Of a stretch of 64,000 nt of DNA, positions 32,446 through 41,183 are shown in pieces. The stretch covers positions 62,001-126,000 of the forward strand of contig NZ_JARBUT010000018.1 in NCBI RefSeq assembly GCF_028882275.1, in the 5' to 3' direction. Both the position numbers and the translations under genes were made by a program. Numbering within the stretch: the first letter of the stretch is position 1; each line of letters begins with the position of its first letter. Under the pieces are notes generated by a model that was not told where the DNA came from, did not search any database, and worked only from the letters and a program-made list of their open reading frames with translations. Source of the DNA: Nocardiopsis sp. N85 (lineage in GTDB: Bacteria > Actinomycetota > Actinomycetes > Streptosporangiales > Streptosporangiaceae).

Positions 32446-33174
32446 TCAGGAGGTGAGGAAGTCGATGACGGCCTGCTTGAAGACCCGCGAGGAGACCGCG
32501 TTGAGGTGGTCGCGTCCGGGCACTTCGACGTGGGCCCCCTCGACCGTCGCCGCCAACTCGCCGGCGCCCGCCGCGATCGCGTCCTTGGCGCCCGCGACCA
32601 GCAGGGTCGGCACCCGGACCGGGGGGTCGGCGCGGAAGGGGCGCCCGGCCTGTCCCCGGGCGCAGGCGGCCAGCGCGGCGGGGTCGTTGCCGGGGAGCGC
32701 GGAGACCGTGCGGTAGACGTGGTCGAAGGGGGTCGTCCCCTCCCCCGGCGCGGACAGGTCGGCGTCCTCGAAGGCGTTGACCGGTCCGAATCCGCCCAGG
32801 ACCAGGCGACGCACCCGCTCGGGTCGGGTCAGCGCCAGCTCCCAGGCCAGCCGGGAGCCCATGGAGTAGCCGACGACGTCCACCCGTGCGATGTCGAGTT
32901 CGTCGAGCAGGGCGAGGAGATCGGACACGAAACGTTCGGGCAGGTAGGAGCCGTCATCGGTGGGTTTTTCGCTGGCGCCGTGGCCGCGCAGGTCGGGGCC
33001 GATCACGCGCAGCCCCTCGGCGCCCAGCGCCTGGGGCCACCCGGCGGCCTGCCAATTCATGCCGAAGTTCGTCCCGAAACCGTGGAGCAGAAGCACCGGT
33101 GCGGCGTCCGCCGGGGACTGCGGACGCAAATCCGCATAGCGCATTGTCACGTCGCCGACGAGATTCGCAGACAT
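32446..33174 (-). CDS. Alpha/beta hydrolase downstream of E1/lipoyl genes
   Basis: Predicted 242 residues with a complete alpha/beta hydrolase fold: oxyanion HGFGTNFG, GPDLRGHGASEKP, nucleophile elbow GYSMGS, acidic VAGAKDAI and histidine GRDHLNAV. Substrate not readable. It is the fourth gene of a minus-strand set after E1alpha, E1beta and a lone lipoyl domain, separated from the latter by a strong hairpin. In acetoin dehydrogenase AcoC proteins a lipoyl domain is fused to an alpha/beta hydrolase-fold domain that takes the place of the usual E2 acyltransferase, so this could be the separated second half of such an E2. A generic esterase is the alternative. Confidence 0.82.
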   Translation of the reverse strand: MSANLVGDVTMRYADLRPQSPADAAPVLLLHGFGTNFGMNWQAAGWPQALGAEGLRVIGPDLRGHGASEKPTDDGSYLPERFVSDLLALLDELDIARVDVVGYSMGSRLAWELALTRPERVRRLVLGGFGPVNAFEDADLSAPGEGTTPFDHVYRTVSALPGNDPAALAACARGQAGRPFRADPPVRVPTLLVAGAKDAIAAGAGELAATVEGAHVEVPGRDHLNAVSSRVFKQAVIDFLTS

Positions 33175-33220
33175 GAATCCTTCAATCCTTATGCGGCCGG
33201 ATGTATTAACAGAAGACGGA

Positions 33221-33301
33221 ACGGGGCCTTTTCGGAGGTTCCGATAAACGATGGACGGCGAGAACCGCCATCGTTCGTGGATTCCTCCGAACAGGCCCCG
33301 T
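33221..33301. other. Large nested inverted repeat after the lipoyl gene
   Basis: ACGGGGCCTTTTCGGAGG (33221-33238) pairs with CCTCCGAACAGGCCCCGT (33284-33301) with one mismatch; inside, AACGATGG (33247-33254) pairs with CCATCGTT (33268-33275). The 81-nt structure lies 14 nt past the lipoyl gene stop and could be a terminator or a small insertion. Confidence 0.6.
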
Positions 33302-33315
33302 CGCCGAAGCCCGGA

Positions 33316-33660
33316 TCAGTCCGTCGGAGGCTTGAGTCGGACCCGGCGGGCGGGCCTGGCCTCCTCCGTGGGCACCTTGCCGACGATGCCGGCCTGCGGC
33401 GCGTCGTCACCGATCGTCACCGCGAAGGTGACGAGGGGGTCGCCGACGGGGACGACCCGGTCCTCCTCGGCGTGCAGTGCGACGATCCGCCCGGCCTTCG
33501 GGGAGGGGATGACCACGGCAGACTTGGTGGTCTCCACCTCCACGAGCGGGGCGTTGCGTTCGATGACGTCGCCGACGGACACCTGCCATTCCAGGACGGT
33601 GGCCTCGACGAGACCCTCCCCGAGGTCGGGAAGGGTGAAGGTGACGTTCTCTTCAGCCAT
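33316..33660 (-). CDS. Stand-alone lipoyl-domain protein (E2-like, lacks acyltransferase)
   Basis: Predicted 114 residues. Residues 4-80 form a complete lipoyl domain, FTLPDLGEGLVEATVLEW through to VVPVGDPLVTF, with the lipoylated Lys46 in VETTKSAVV (usual form DKA). After it come only about 30 residues ending RRVRLKPPTD and a stop: the E3-binding and catalytic domains of a normal E2 (about 430 residues) are missing. It follows E1beta by 7 nt. It probably carries acyl groups from the E1 pair to a catalytic domain encoded elsewhere, perhaps the hydrolase downstream. Either a natural swinging-arm protein or a truncated E2; no further E2 sequence is found downstream. Confidence 0.85.
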   Translation of the reverse strand: MAEENVTFTLPDLGEGLVEATVLEWQVSVGDVIERNAPLVEVETTKSAVVIPSPKAGRIVALHAEEDRVVPVGDPLVTFAVTIGDDAPQAGIVGKVPTEEARPARRVRLKPPTD

Positions 33661-33667
33661 GGTCGCT

Positions 33668-34687
33668 CTAGTACTCCAGGGTTCTCTGCACCGCGAACAG
33701 GACGCGGTCGATCGTCGGCAGGTACTGCGGCTCCAGCGGGCCCGCGGGATAGGGCACGTCGAATCCGGTGACGCGCTGGACCGGGGCGGCCAGGTCGCGG
33801 AAGCAGTGCTCGGTGATGAGCGCGGCCACCTCGGCGCCGAGCCCGGCGGTCAACGGGGCCTCGTGGACGACCACGGCGCGCTTGGTGCGCGCGACCGAGG
33901 CGGCCAGTCCGGCCGCGTCGATGGGCTTGAGCCAGCGCAGGTCCAGCACCTCCAGTTCCACTCCGTCCTCGGCGGCCAGTTCGGCCACCTGGAGGCACTT
34001 GTGGACCATCGCGCCCCAGGCGATGAGGGTGGCGTGGCGTCCGGGTCGGACGATACGACTGGTGCCGATGGGGTCGGTGGGTTCGGCGAGTCGAACCGGC
34101 CTACGGTCCCAGTAGCGGGCCTTGGGCTCCATGTAGACGACGGGGTCGTCGGAGCGCACCGACTGCAACAGCAGGCTGTAGGCCTCGGCGGGGTCGGAGG
34201 GGGCCACGACCTTCAGCCCCGGGGTGTGGGCGAAGATCGCCTCCAGGCTCTCTCCGTGGTGTTCGGGGGCCTGGATGCCACCGAAGGAGGGCAGCCGCAG
34301 GGTGATCGGCATGGGTGCCGAGCCGCGGGTGCGGTAGTTCATGCGCGCCACCTGGTTGACGATCTGGTCGATCGCCGGATAGGCGAAACCGTCGAACTGG
34401 AGCTCGGGGACGGGGCGCCAGCCGTTCATGGCCAGGCCGACCGCCATGCCCATGATCGCGGACTCGGCCAGGGGGGTGTCGAAGACGCGCCGGTCGCCGA
34501 ACTCCTTCTGGAGGCCGTCGGTGACGCGGAAGACACCGCCCAGGGCGCCCACGTCCTCACCGAAGACCAGGACGTCCGGGTCCTCGGCGAGCAGGACGCG
34601 CAGGGCCCGGTTGATGGCCTGCTGCATGGAGAGTTCGAGTGCGGGGGTCTCTGCGGCGGCGTCGGCGCGGTCGATGAGTTCGGTCAC
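33668..34687 (-). CDS. 2-oxoacid dehydrogenase E1 beta subunit (BCKDH type)
   Basis: Predicted 339 residues, normal. With E1alpha it decarboxylates a branched-chain 2-oxoacid (or pyruvate/acetoin) on thiamine diphosphate and acylates the lipoyl arm. GEDVGALGGVFRVTDGL, TPLAESAIMGMAVGLAMNG and EAPLTAGLGAEVAALI are conserved transketolase-type blocks; the ThDP-activating Glu is in PLAESAI. The GTG overlaps the E1alpha stop (GTGA). An Lrp/AsnC gene lies divergently beyond E1alpha, as beside bkd clusters of Streptomyces, supporting a branched-chain role. Confidence 0.92.
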   Translation of the reverse strand: MTELIDRADAAAETPALELSMQQAINRALRVLLAEDPDVLVFGEDVGALGGVFRVTDGLQKEFGDRRVFDTPLAESAIMGMAVGLAMNGWRPVPELQFDGFAYPAIDQIVNQVARMNYRTRGSAPMPITLRLPSFGGIQAPEHHGESLEAIFAHTPGLKVVAPSDPAEAYSLLLQSVRSDDPVVYMEPKARYWDRRPVRLAEPTDPIGTSRIVRPGRHATLIAWGAMVHKCLQVAELAAEDGVELEVLDLRWLKPIDAAGLAASVARTKRAVVVHEAPLTAGLGAEVAALITEHCFRDLAAPVQRVTGFDVPYPAGPLEPQYLPTIDRVLFAVQRTLEY

Positions 34688-35724
34688 GGCTGGACCTCTT
34701 CCTCCCAGATGCGGCGCTGCCGGGTCAGCTCCTGGGTGGTCTCCCGGAAGACGTGCGTGAACAACTCGGTGCCCTCGGGTTCAGGGGCGGCGGAGACGCC
34801 GTCGCGGATCTCCTCGGCGCGCTTCTTCGCCTCGGCGTCGATGGCGGCGAGTTCGTCGGCGTCGGCGTGGCCGGCCTCGATGAGGGCGGCGCGCAGCAGC
34901 GCGACCGGATCGCGGTGCGTCCGCCAGCGGTCGGCCTCGGTCTCATCGCGGTAGCGGCCGGTGTCGTCGGAGGTGGAGTGGGGTTCCACCCGGTAGGTGA
35001 GGGCCTCGATGAGGGTGGGGCCCTCACCGCGTCGGGCACGGGCCACGGCCCGGGTGACGGCGTCGTGGACGGCGGCGGCGTCGTTGCCGTCCACCACGAC
35101 GCCGGGCATGCCGTAACCCTCACCGCGCGCGGCGACGGAGCCGCCGGCGACCTGGCGCTCGTTGGGCACCGACAGCGCCCAGCGGTTGTTCTGGCAGAAG
35201 AAGACGACGGGGGCACCGTAGACGCCGGCGAAGTTCATGGCCTCGTGGACGTCGCCCTCGGAGCTGGCGCCGTCACCGAAGTAGGCCAGGGCGACACCGT
35301 CGTCACCGCGCATCCGTTCACCGACCGCCCAGCCGACGGCGTGGGGGACGGGGCCGCCGACGACCGCGTTGACGGCGCCGAAGCGGGACTCCATGACGTC
35401 GTAGAGGCCGCCGTGCCACAGGGCCCTGTGGGTGGCCATGTAGCCGACCATCTCCACCCCGTAGGCGAGCGCGGAGGCCATCTCGCGGTAGGTCGGGAAG
35501 ACGAAGTCGCGCCGGGGGTCCAGTGCGGCCGCACTGGCGACCTGGGCCGCCTCCTGCCCGCGGACGGACACGTAGGCGGGGAAGACGCCCTGGCGCTGGA
35601 GGGCGACGGCCTCGGCGTCCAGGTCGCGTGCGGTCCGCATGTGCGTGTACAGCGCGCGGGTGAGGTCCGGGGGCAGGTGGTCCACGGTGACGGTCCCCTG
35701 ACCCGCTGGCTCGTGGGTCGACAT
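34684..35724 (-). CDS. 2-oxoacid dehydrogenase E1 alpha subunit (BCKDH type)
   Basis: Predicted 346 residues. The ThDP-binding motif is FGDGASSEGDVHEAMNFA with the later NNRWALS, and phosphorylation-loop region equivalents are at HSTSDDTGRYR. The first conserved block is VRGQEAAQVASAAALDPRRD and PTYREMASAL. I chose the ATG at 35724 with GGGAG upstream; the frame extends to 35823. First gene of the E1alpha-E1beta-lipoyl set. Confidence 0.92.
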   Translation of the reverse strand: MSTHEPAGQGTVTVDHLPPDLTRALYTHMRTARDLDAEAVALQRQGVFPAYVSVRGQEAAQVASAAALDPRRDFVFPTYREMASALAYGVEMVGYMATHRALWHGGLYDVMESRFGAVNAVVGGPVPHAVGWAVGERMRGDDGVALAYFGDGASSEGDVHEAMNFAGVYGAPVVFFCQNNRWALSVPNERQVAGGSVAARGEGYGMPGVVVDGNDAAAVHDAVTRAVARARRGEGPTLIEALTYRVEPHSTSDDTGRYRDETEADRWRTHRDPVALLRAALIEAGHADADELAAIDAEAKKRAEEIRDGVSAAPEPEGTELFTHVFRETTQELTRQRRIWEEEVQP

Positions 35725-36415
35725 GTGCAGCGGCTCCCAACGTGGCCCGTCGCGGTGGTGTGACGCGTCGGACTCCGGGCGATCTGTTAACTGATGAGGC
35801 AGATTGTCCGGATAATTCGACACTCGCGCTAGATAATCTCGAAAACTTGATACACATGAGGACGAAAAGCCCTTTCAGGTTCGCGATCGTCCAGCACCCG
35901 AGGTGTACGAGCAGGAAAAACGACAGGTCGGTCTGTACACCGCGAATCGGGACTCACCATCACAGATGGATCGCAGTTGGCCACGATAGGTGCCCGTTCG
36001 ACGATGGAGCGCATACCTTCGGATGCATTCAGGCACTCCGACACGGAAAAGGCGACAAGGCACGACAAAGACGAACGAAAGCGGCCGTCACGCGAGAAGG
36101 CCGGCCATCTTCTCGGAACTCGCGCGTGATCACCTCCAGGCCCGGGGAAACCCCCGGACCGACCACCGCGTCAACCATGGGTACAGTCGGATACCCCTCG
36201 GCACCCCTGCGCGCCGGGGCCGCGAGAGCAAGATTCCGCCATGTGAGACCGCCCACGCGCATCCCCTGGTGATCGGGCGAATACGCAGATGGACATCATC
36301 TCGCCGACTGAGACTCCCATGGAAGCAAACAGCGTTTACCTGGTAGTTCGTTAGCCCCGGTCGATGACGATGAGAGGGGCTTCCACTGGAACGAGAAGAC
36401 ACGAGGAGCACCCAC
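35725..36415. other. Divergent regulatory region between E1alpha and Lrp genes
   Basis: About 690 nt, noticeably less GC-rich than its surroundings, with no convincing gene on either strand. Near E1alpha are TGTCCGGATAATTCGACA (imperfect palindrome) and the repeated GATAATTCGA / GATAATCTCGA pair about 24 nt apart, plausible Lrp/AsnC-type sites. The unusual length suggests more than one promoter or an untranslated leader. Confidence 0.4.
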
Positions 36416-36907
36416 ATGGCCATGGGCGAGCAACGCAGGAACGGCCGGCGGCCGGATGCGACCGACCAGACGATCCTCAGTGCTCTCGCCAAGGACGCGC
36501 GGACCGGGATCACCGAGATCGCCGCACTGGCCAATGTCTCCCGGGCCACGGCCTACAACCGGATCAAGCGTCTGACGGACGAGGGCGTCATCCGCGGTTA
36601 CTCCGTGGTGACCGACCACTCGAAGATGGGTCTGGGCGTGACCGCGCTCGTGCTCATCTCCGGCAGCCAGCCGGACTGGCGGGCCAACCGGGAGATCCTC
36701 TCCTCCTACCCCGAGATCGAGTACTGCTGGTACGTGGTCGGTTCGGCGGACATCGTCCTGCTGGTCCGCGTCGCCAACACCAACCAACTGCGGGACCTGA
36801 TCCTGACCCGCCTGCAATCGCTCCCCGGTGTGACGTCCACGCAGACGCTCACCGTCATCGACGAGGTCGTGCACCGGCCCGTCGTGGAGCCCGGCGACCT
36901 CGACTGA
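36416..36907 (+). CDS. Lrp/AsnC-family regulator, likely BkdR-like
   Basis: Predicted 163 residues. N-terminal HTH: DQTILSALAKDARTGITEI and ANVSRATAYNRIKRLTDEG. C-terminal RAM (ACT-like) ligand domain from VTALVLISG to VTSTQTLTVIDE. Such regulators sense branched-chain amino acids or their keto acids. GAGGAG lies 7 nt before the ATG. It is divergent from the E1alpha gene, as bkdR is in Streptomyces; autoregulation and control of the E1 operon are inferred. Confidence 0.9.
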   Translation: MAMGEQRRNGRRPDATDQTILSALAKDARTGITEIAALANVSRATAYNRIKRLTDEGVIRGYSVVTDHSKMGLGVTALVLISGSQPDWRANREILSSYPEIEYCWYVVGSADIVLLVRVANTNQLRDLILTRLQSLPGVTSTQTLTVIDEVVHRPVVEPGDLD

Positions 36908-36917
36908 ACGGACGACC

Positions 36918-38594
36918 CTAACCCCCGACCACCTCGGCGACCGAGGCCATCAGTTCGGCGAGCAACGCCGAACCCTGCGCGCGGGTGGCCGCGACATCGC
37001 CGTCCACGTCCATGACCACCTCGGCATAGGCCTTCAACTTGGGCTCGGTGCCCGAAGGCCGGAGCGTCACACGCCCCCGGGCCCCGCCCTCCAACCGGAA
37101 GCGCAGGGCATCGGTCGGCGGCAGACCCGCGTGTCCGGCGGCGAAGTCGTCGACCCCCGCGACCTTCAGGGGGCCGAACGCGGCGGGCGGTTCGGCGCGC
37201 AACCGCCGCATCGCCGCGTCGATCAACGACAGGTCCGACACGCGCACCGACAGTTGGTCGCTCAGGTGCAGGCCGTACGCGCGGGCCTGGTCGTCGAGCA
37301 GGTCGAGGAGGGTCCGCCCCTCCGCCTTCGCCCGCGCGGTCAGGGTCACCGCCATCAGCGCGGCGCCGATGCCGTCCTTGTCGGCGACCGGGCGACCCGC
37401 GTCACCACCGATGCAGTACCCCAGTGCCTCCTCGTACGCGAAGACCCGTCGGGTGCCGGGGCCGCCGGCCCGGGCCAGCCACTTGAACCCGGTGAGGGTC
37501 TCCTCGTAGTGCACCGCCCGGCCGCGGGCGATCATGCCGAGCAGGCTGGAGGAGACGATGGTGGTGGCCACCACCCGGTCGTCCCCGGTGGTGTGGTCGA
37601 GCACGAACTCGGCGAGCAGACCGCCCACCTCGTCGCCGGTGAGCGGCCCGTGCCCGGGGATCGCCAGGGCCAGCCGGTCGGCGTCGGGATCGTTGGCCAC
37701 GACCAGGTCGGCGCCGATCGCCTCCCCCGCGGCCATCGCCAGGTCCAGGGCCCCGGGTTCCTCCGGATTGGGGAAGGACACCGTGGGGAAGTCGGGGTCG
37801 GGGTCGAACTGGGCGCCCACCACCTCCGGTGCCGCGAACCCGGCCCGTTCCAGCGCCTCGACCAGCACCCGGCCGCCGACACCGTGCATGGCGGTGTAGA
37901 CGATCGACAGGTCGCGCGGTCCCGCGGGCACCGGCGCGGTGACGGCCGACAGGTACCGTTCGACGACCCCCCGGTCCAGGACCGTCCACTCCGTGCCCGA
38001 CGGCAGGTCGCCGACGAGGCCGACCTCGTCGATGGCCTCGGAGATCTCGGCGTCGATCGGGGCCACGATCTGGGCCCCGGCGTCGTCCCCGTCACCGCCC
38101 ACATAGACCTTGTAGCCGTTGTCCTGGGGCGGGTTGTGGCTGGCGGTGACCATGATCCCGGCGTCGGCGCCCAGGTCCCGCACCGCGAAGGCCAGGACCG
38201 GGGTGGGCAGGGGGGCGGGCAGGAGGGAGACCCGGTGTCCGGCACCGGTGAGGACCGCGGCGCTGTCGCGGGCGAAGTCCGCCGACCGGTGTCGGGCGTC
38301 GTAACCGATGACGACGTGCCCGGCGCCGCCGCGCGCGTGCAGCCAGGCGGCGATCCCGGCGGCGGTGCGCATGACCACGACACGGTTCATCCGGTTGGGG
38401 CCGGCCCCCAGCGCGCCGCGCAGTCCGGCGGTGCCGAACTCCAGCCGCCCGGAGAAGCGGTCGCCGAGGTCGGCGGCGGCCTCGACGTCACCCGCGGCGA
38501 CCCGCTCCAGCAGGGCGGCCAGCTCGTCACGGGTGGCGGGGTCGGGGTCGCGCTCCATCCACGCGCGGGCGCGGGCGACGGTGTCGATGGTCAT
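36918..38594 (-). CDS. Alpha-D-phosphohexomutase family, probable phosphopentomutase
   Basis: Predicted 558 residues. Catalytic phosphoserine loop VTASHNPPQDNGYKVY, magnesium loop NDPDADRLALAIPG, sugar loop AYEEALGYCIGG and phosphate loop RPSGTEPKLK are all intact. The EEALGY form is typical of the PGM2/PmmB branch, which includes phosphopentomutases. It follows purine nucleoside phosphorylase on the same strand, and DeoC lies nearby; conversion of (deoxy)ribose-1-phosphate to 5-phosphate would link them. Phosphomannomutase or phosphoglucomutase activity is possible. Confidence 0.88.
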   Translation of the reverse strand: MTIDTVARARAWMERDPDPATRDELAALLERVAAGDVEAAADLGDRFSGRLEFGTAGLRGALGAGPNRMNRVVVMRTAAGIAAWLHARGGAGHVVIGYDARHRSADFARDSAAVLTGAGHRVSLLPAPLPTPVLAFAVRDLGADAGIMVTASHNPPQDNGYKVYVGGDGDDAGAQIVAPIDAEISEAIDEVGLVGDLPSGTEWTVLDRGVVERYLSAVTAPVPAGPRDLSIVYTAMHGVGGRVLVEALERAGFAAPEVVGAQFDPDPDFPTVSFPNPEEPGALDLAMAAGEAIGADLVVANDPDADRLALAIPGHGPLTGDEVGGLLAEFVLDHTTGDDRVVATTIVSSSLLGMIARGRAVHYEETLTGFKWLARAGGPGTRRVFAYEEALGYCIGGDAGRPVADKDGIGAALMAVTLTARAKAEGRTLLDLLDDQARAYGLHLSDQLSVRVSDLSLIDAAMRRLRAEPPAAFGPLKVAGVDDFAAGHAGLPPTDALRFRLEGGARGRVTLRPSGTEPKLKAYAEVVMDVDGDVAATRAQGSALLAELMASVAEVVGG

Positions 38595-38616
38595 GGCGGA
38601 TCTCCTCGGCTCGGGC

Positions 38617-39414
38617 TCAGACGCGGGCGACGATGTCGGCGAGCAGCCGACCCACGGTCTCGGCGGCGTCGCGACCGGCGGCCAGCACCTCCTCGTGATC
38701 GAGGTTGGCGCCCTCCAACCCGGCGGCGATGTTGGTGACCAGGGACATGCCCAGCACCCGGGCCCCGGCCTCGCGGGCGGCGATGGCCTCCAGGACGGTG
38801 GACATGCCGACCAGGTCGGCGCCCATGGCGCGGAGCATCCGGATCTCGGCGGGGGTCTCGAAGTGCGGGCCGGGCATGGCCGCGTAGACGCCCTCGGCCA
38901 GGCTCGGGTCCACTTCGAGGGCCAGGGCTCGCAGCTCGGCGGAGTAGGTCTCGGTGAGGTCGACGAAGGTCGCGCCGACCAGCGGCGAGCGGGCGGTCAT
39001 GTTGATGTGGTCGGCGATGAGCACCGGGGTTCCCACCGTGTAGGTGGCGTTGATGCCGCCGGCGGCGTTGGTGAGCACGATGGTCCGGGCCCCGGCCGCG
39101 ACGGCGGTGCGCACGTTGTGCACGACGGCGTCGGTGCCGTGCCCCTCGTACAGGTGGGTGCGGCCCAGGAACGCGAGCACGTCGCGGTCGCCGTCGACGA
39201 TGCCGCGCACGGTGCCGCTGTGCCCCTCCACACCGGGGGGGAGGAAGCCGGGCAGTTCGGCGGCGGGCAGCTCGTCCCGTCCCTCCCCCAGGAGGTCGGC
39301 GGCGGGCGCCCAGCCCGAGCCCATGACCAGGGCGATGTCGTAGGCGTCCACCCCGGTGCGCGAGCGCAGTGCGTCGGCGGCCTGCTCGGCGATGGCCTTG
39401 GGTCCAGCGGTCAC
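38617..39414 (-). CDS. Purine nucleoside phosphorylase (trimeric class)
   Basis: Predicted 265 residues, the size of trimeric PNPs. It splits purine (deoxy)nucleosides with phosphate into base and sugar-1-phosphate. IALVMGSGWAP is the phosphate-binding strand, GRTHLYEGHG the conserved His loop, VLTNAAGGIN the central strand and GPHFETPAEIRMLRAMGADLVGMS (in two parts) the base/ribose pocket. The GTG overlaps the GNAT stop (GTGA). The mutase gene follows 22 nt later. Confidence 0.94.
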   Translation of the reverse strand: MTAGPKAIAEQAADALRSRTGVDAYDIALVMGSGWAPAADLLGEGRDELPAAELPGFLPPGVEGHSGTVRGIVDGDRDVLAFLGRTHLYEGHGTDAVVHNVRTAVAAGARTIVLTNAAGGINATYTVGTPVLIADHINMTARSPLVGATFVDLTETYSAELRALALEVDPSLAEGVYAAMPGPHFETPAEIRMLRAMGADLVGMSTVLEAIAAREAGARVLGMSLVTNIAAGLEGANLDHEEVLAAGRDAAETVGRLLADIVARV

Positions 39415-40046
39415 AGCGTGTTCTCCGTTCGTTCGTGCCGCGGGAGCGGCGCGGGGTGCGCCCCGGTGGACAGGGGGCGCGACATCACGTGTTGCGGGCC
39501 CGCGTCACCGGAGATGACACGCCCGGTCGCGGTGTACCCGGCGGCCTCGTAGACCCGCAGGGCGGCGTGGTTGCCGACGTTGACGCACAGCACGACCCTG
39601 TCGGCGTGCGGCGCGATCTCGGTGATCAACCGGTCCAGCAGGGGCGCGGAGCAGGAGGCCCGGCCCAGGCCCCGGCCCTGCCATTGTGGCGTGACGTAGT
39701 AGGCGCGCAGCAGCACGGCGCGCTGGGGTTCGGCGACCATGTCGCGCGTGCGCAGGGCCCGGTCCAGCACCCCGAACCCGACCGCCGCCGCCCGCGCGTC
39801 GGCCGCGTCCTCGACCGGCCCCAGCACGATGGCGAAGGGCACCCGGGCGGGGTCGGCGTCGGCGGCGGGCAGGGTGGCCACGGGCAGCCCGGTGAACCGG
39901 GACTGCCCGGGGGCCAGCCGGTGGCGCGACACGGCGGTGCGCAGCAGGGCGACCTCGGCCGTGTCCCGGTCCAACCGCACCAGGCGCGGCACGAGGGCCC
40001 GATCGGTCGGTGCCTCGGGACCGGCCGTGTCCACCGCGTCGTTCAC
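39411..40046 (-). CDS. GNAT-family N-acetyltransferase
   Basis: Predicted 211 residues. The GNAT acetyl-CoA loop is YYVTPQWQGRGLGRASCSA and the later strand LCVNVGNHAALRVYEAAGYTATGR is typical. The substrate is unknown. GAGGAG lies 7 nt before the GTG at 40046; the frame extends to 40160. First gene of a unit with PNP and the mutase, coupled by a 4-nt overlap; a link to nucleoside metabolism is not obvious. Confidence 0.85.
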   Translation of the reverse strand: MNDAVDTAGPEAPTDRALVPRLVRLDRDTAEVALLRTAVSRHRLAPGQSRFTGLPVATLPAADADPARVPFAIVLGPVEDAADARAAAVGFGVLDRALRTRDMVAEPQRAVLLRAYYVTPQWQGRGLGRASCSAPLLDRLITEIAPHADRVVLCVNVGNHAALRVYEAAGYTATGRVISGDAGPQHVMSRPLSTGAHPAPLPRHERTENTL

Positions 40047-40217
40047 CGCATCGCTCCTCTCCCGGACGTGCCCCTTCGGGCCCGTCGGAGTCCACGGGGC
40101 TCGGCGCCGGACGCGCTCCGCCCCTGGACTCAGACTGGCGTTCGACCCGGGCCCGCGCAAGCCGCCGTCCGCGACCTGTGGACGGCCCGGGTCATCTACC
40201 CCTCGTCCCCGTACGGA

Positions 40218-41183
40218 TCAGACGCCGATGGGGTGCCAGACCGTCTTGGTCTCCAGGAACGGCGTCATCCGGGAGGTGCCGGGGTCGGGGTCGAGCCAGG
40301 CCTCCTCGCCGCCGTCGGCGTCGGGACCGCGGCGCAGCACCCGGGTGAGGGTCTGCGCGGCGGCCTCCTCGAAGGCGGTCGCGTCCTCCCCCGTCCCGGT
40401 CAGGTCCAGGGCGTTGACGTCGGCGTGCGCGGCCAGGTGCGGGCCCAGCTCGGGTACCCGGCCGGTGAGCAGGTTGACCACTCCGCCGGGCAGGTCGGAG
40501 GTGGCCAGCACCTCGGCCAGGTCCACGGCGGCCAGCGGCGCGGCCTCGGAGGACACCACCACGGCGGTGTTGCCGGTGGCGATGACCGGGGCGACGACCG
40601 AGGTGAGGCCGAGCAGCGGAGCGTTCTGCGGAGCGAACACGACGACCACACCGGTGGGCTCGGGGGCCGAGTGGTTGTAGTAGGGACCGGAGACGGGGTT
40701 GGCCCCGCCCAGGACCTGGGCGACCTTGTCGGTCCACCCGGCGTAGTACACCCACCGGTCGATGGCCGCGGAGACGACCTCCTCGGCCCGGACCCTCGTC
40801 AGGCCCTGGGCCGAGGCCGCCCGGGCGACGAACTGGTCGCGCCGGCCCTCCAGCACCTCGGCGACCCGGTACAGGATCTGTCCCCGGTTGTAGGCGGTGC
40901 GCCCGGACCACCCGGAGAACGCCTTGCGCGCGGCGGCGACCGCGTCACGGGCGTCCTTGCGGGAGGCCAGGGCGGCGTTGGCCAGGTGCGTTCCGTCGGT
41001 CGAGGTCACGGCGTAGCTCCTGCCCGACTCGGAGCGGGGGAAGGCCCCGCCCAGGTAGAGCTTGTAGGTCTTGCGGACCGCCAGTCGGGCGGGGACGGCG
41101 GGTGTCCTCGCCGCCTGGGCCGCGCCGCCCTTGTCGGCCTTGTCGGCCTTGTCGGCCTTCTTGCCGCCGCGTCGTTCAGCCAA
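40218..41183 (-). CDS. Non-catalytic aldehyde dehydrogenase-like protein
   Basis: Predicted 321 residues. A Lys/Asp/Ala-rich tail (1-35) precedes an ALDH N-terminal domain: YKLYLGGAFPRSESGRSY, then VFAPQNAPLLGLTSVVAPVI in place of the usual PWNFP region, and VNALDLTGTGED in place of the FTGS turn. The catalytic Cys and general-base Glu region is absent; it ends VKTVWHP-like (ETKTVWHPIGV). It starts at a rare TTG, supported by GGAGG 6 nt upstream, overlapping the catalytic ALDH by 8 nt. In ALDH16 enzymes a catalytic ALDH half is followed by a non-catalytic ALDH-like half in one chain; here the halves look separate. Probably a partner subunit of the next gene's product. Confidence 0.83.
   Translation of the reverse strand: MAERRGGKKADKADKADKGGAAQAARTPAVPARLAVRKTYKLYLGGAFPRSESGRSYAVTSTDGTHLANAALASRKDARDAVAAARKAFSGWSGRTAYNRGQILYRVAEVLEGRRDQFVARAASAQGLTRVRAEEVVSAAIDRWVYYAGWTDKVAQVLGGANPVSGPYYNHSAPEPTGVVVVFAPQNAPLLGLTSVVAPVIATGNTAVVVSSEAAPLAAVDLAEVLATSDLPGGVVNLLTGRVPELGPHLAAHADVNALDLTGTGEDATAFEEAAAQTLTRVLRRGPDADGGEEAWLDPDPGTSRMTPFLETKTVWHPIGV

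Noticed and set aside
35829..36068. 79-codon minus-strand frame in the E1/Lrp intergenic region.
   Set aside because: No ribosome binding site, no recognisable fold, and codon third positions are not G/C-biased like neighbouring genes.
40218..41183. Non-catalytic ALDH considered as a pseudogene.
   Set aside because: The frame is intact, starts with a good ribosome binding site, and ends with a conserved-looking tail; it resembles a known non-catalytic domain rather than random decay.
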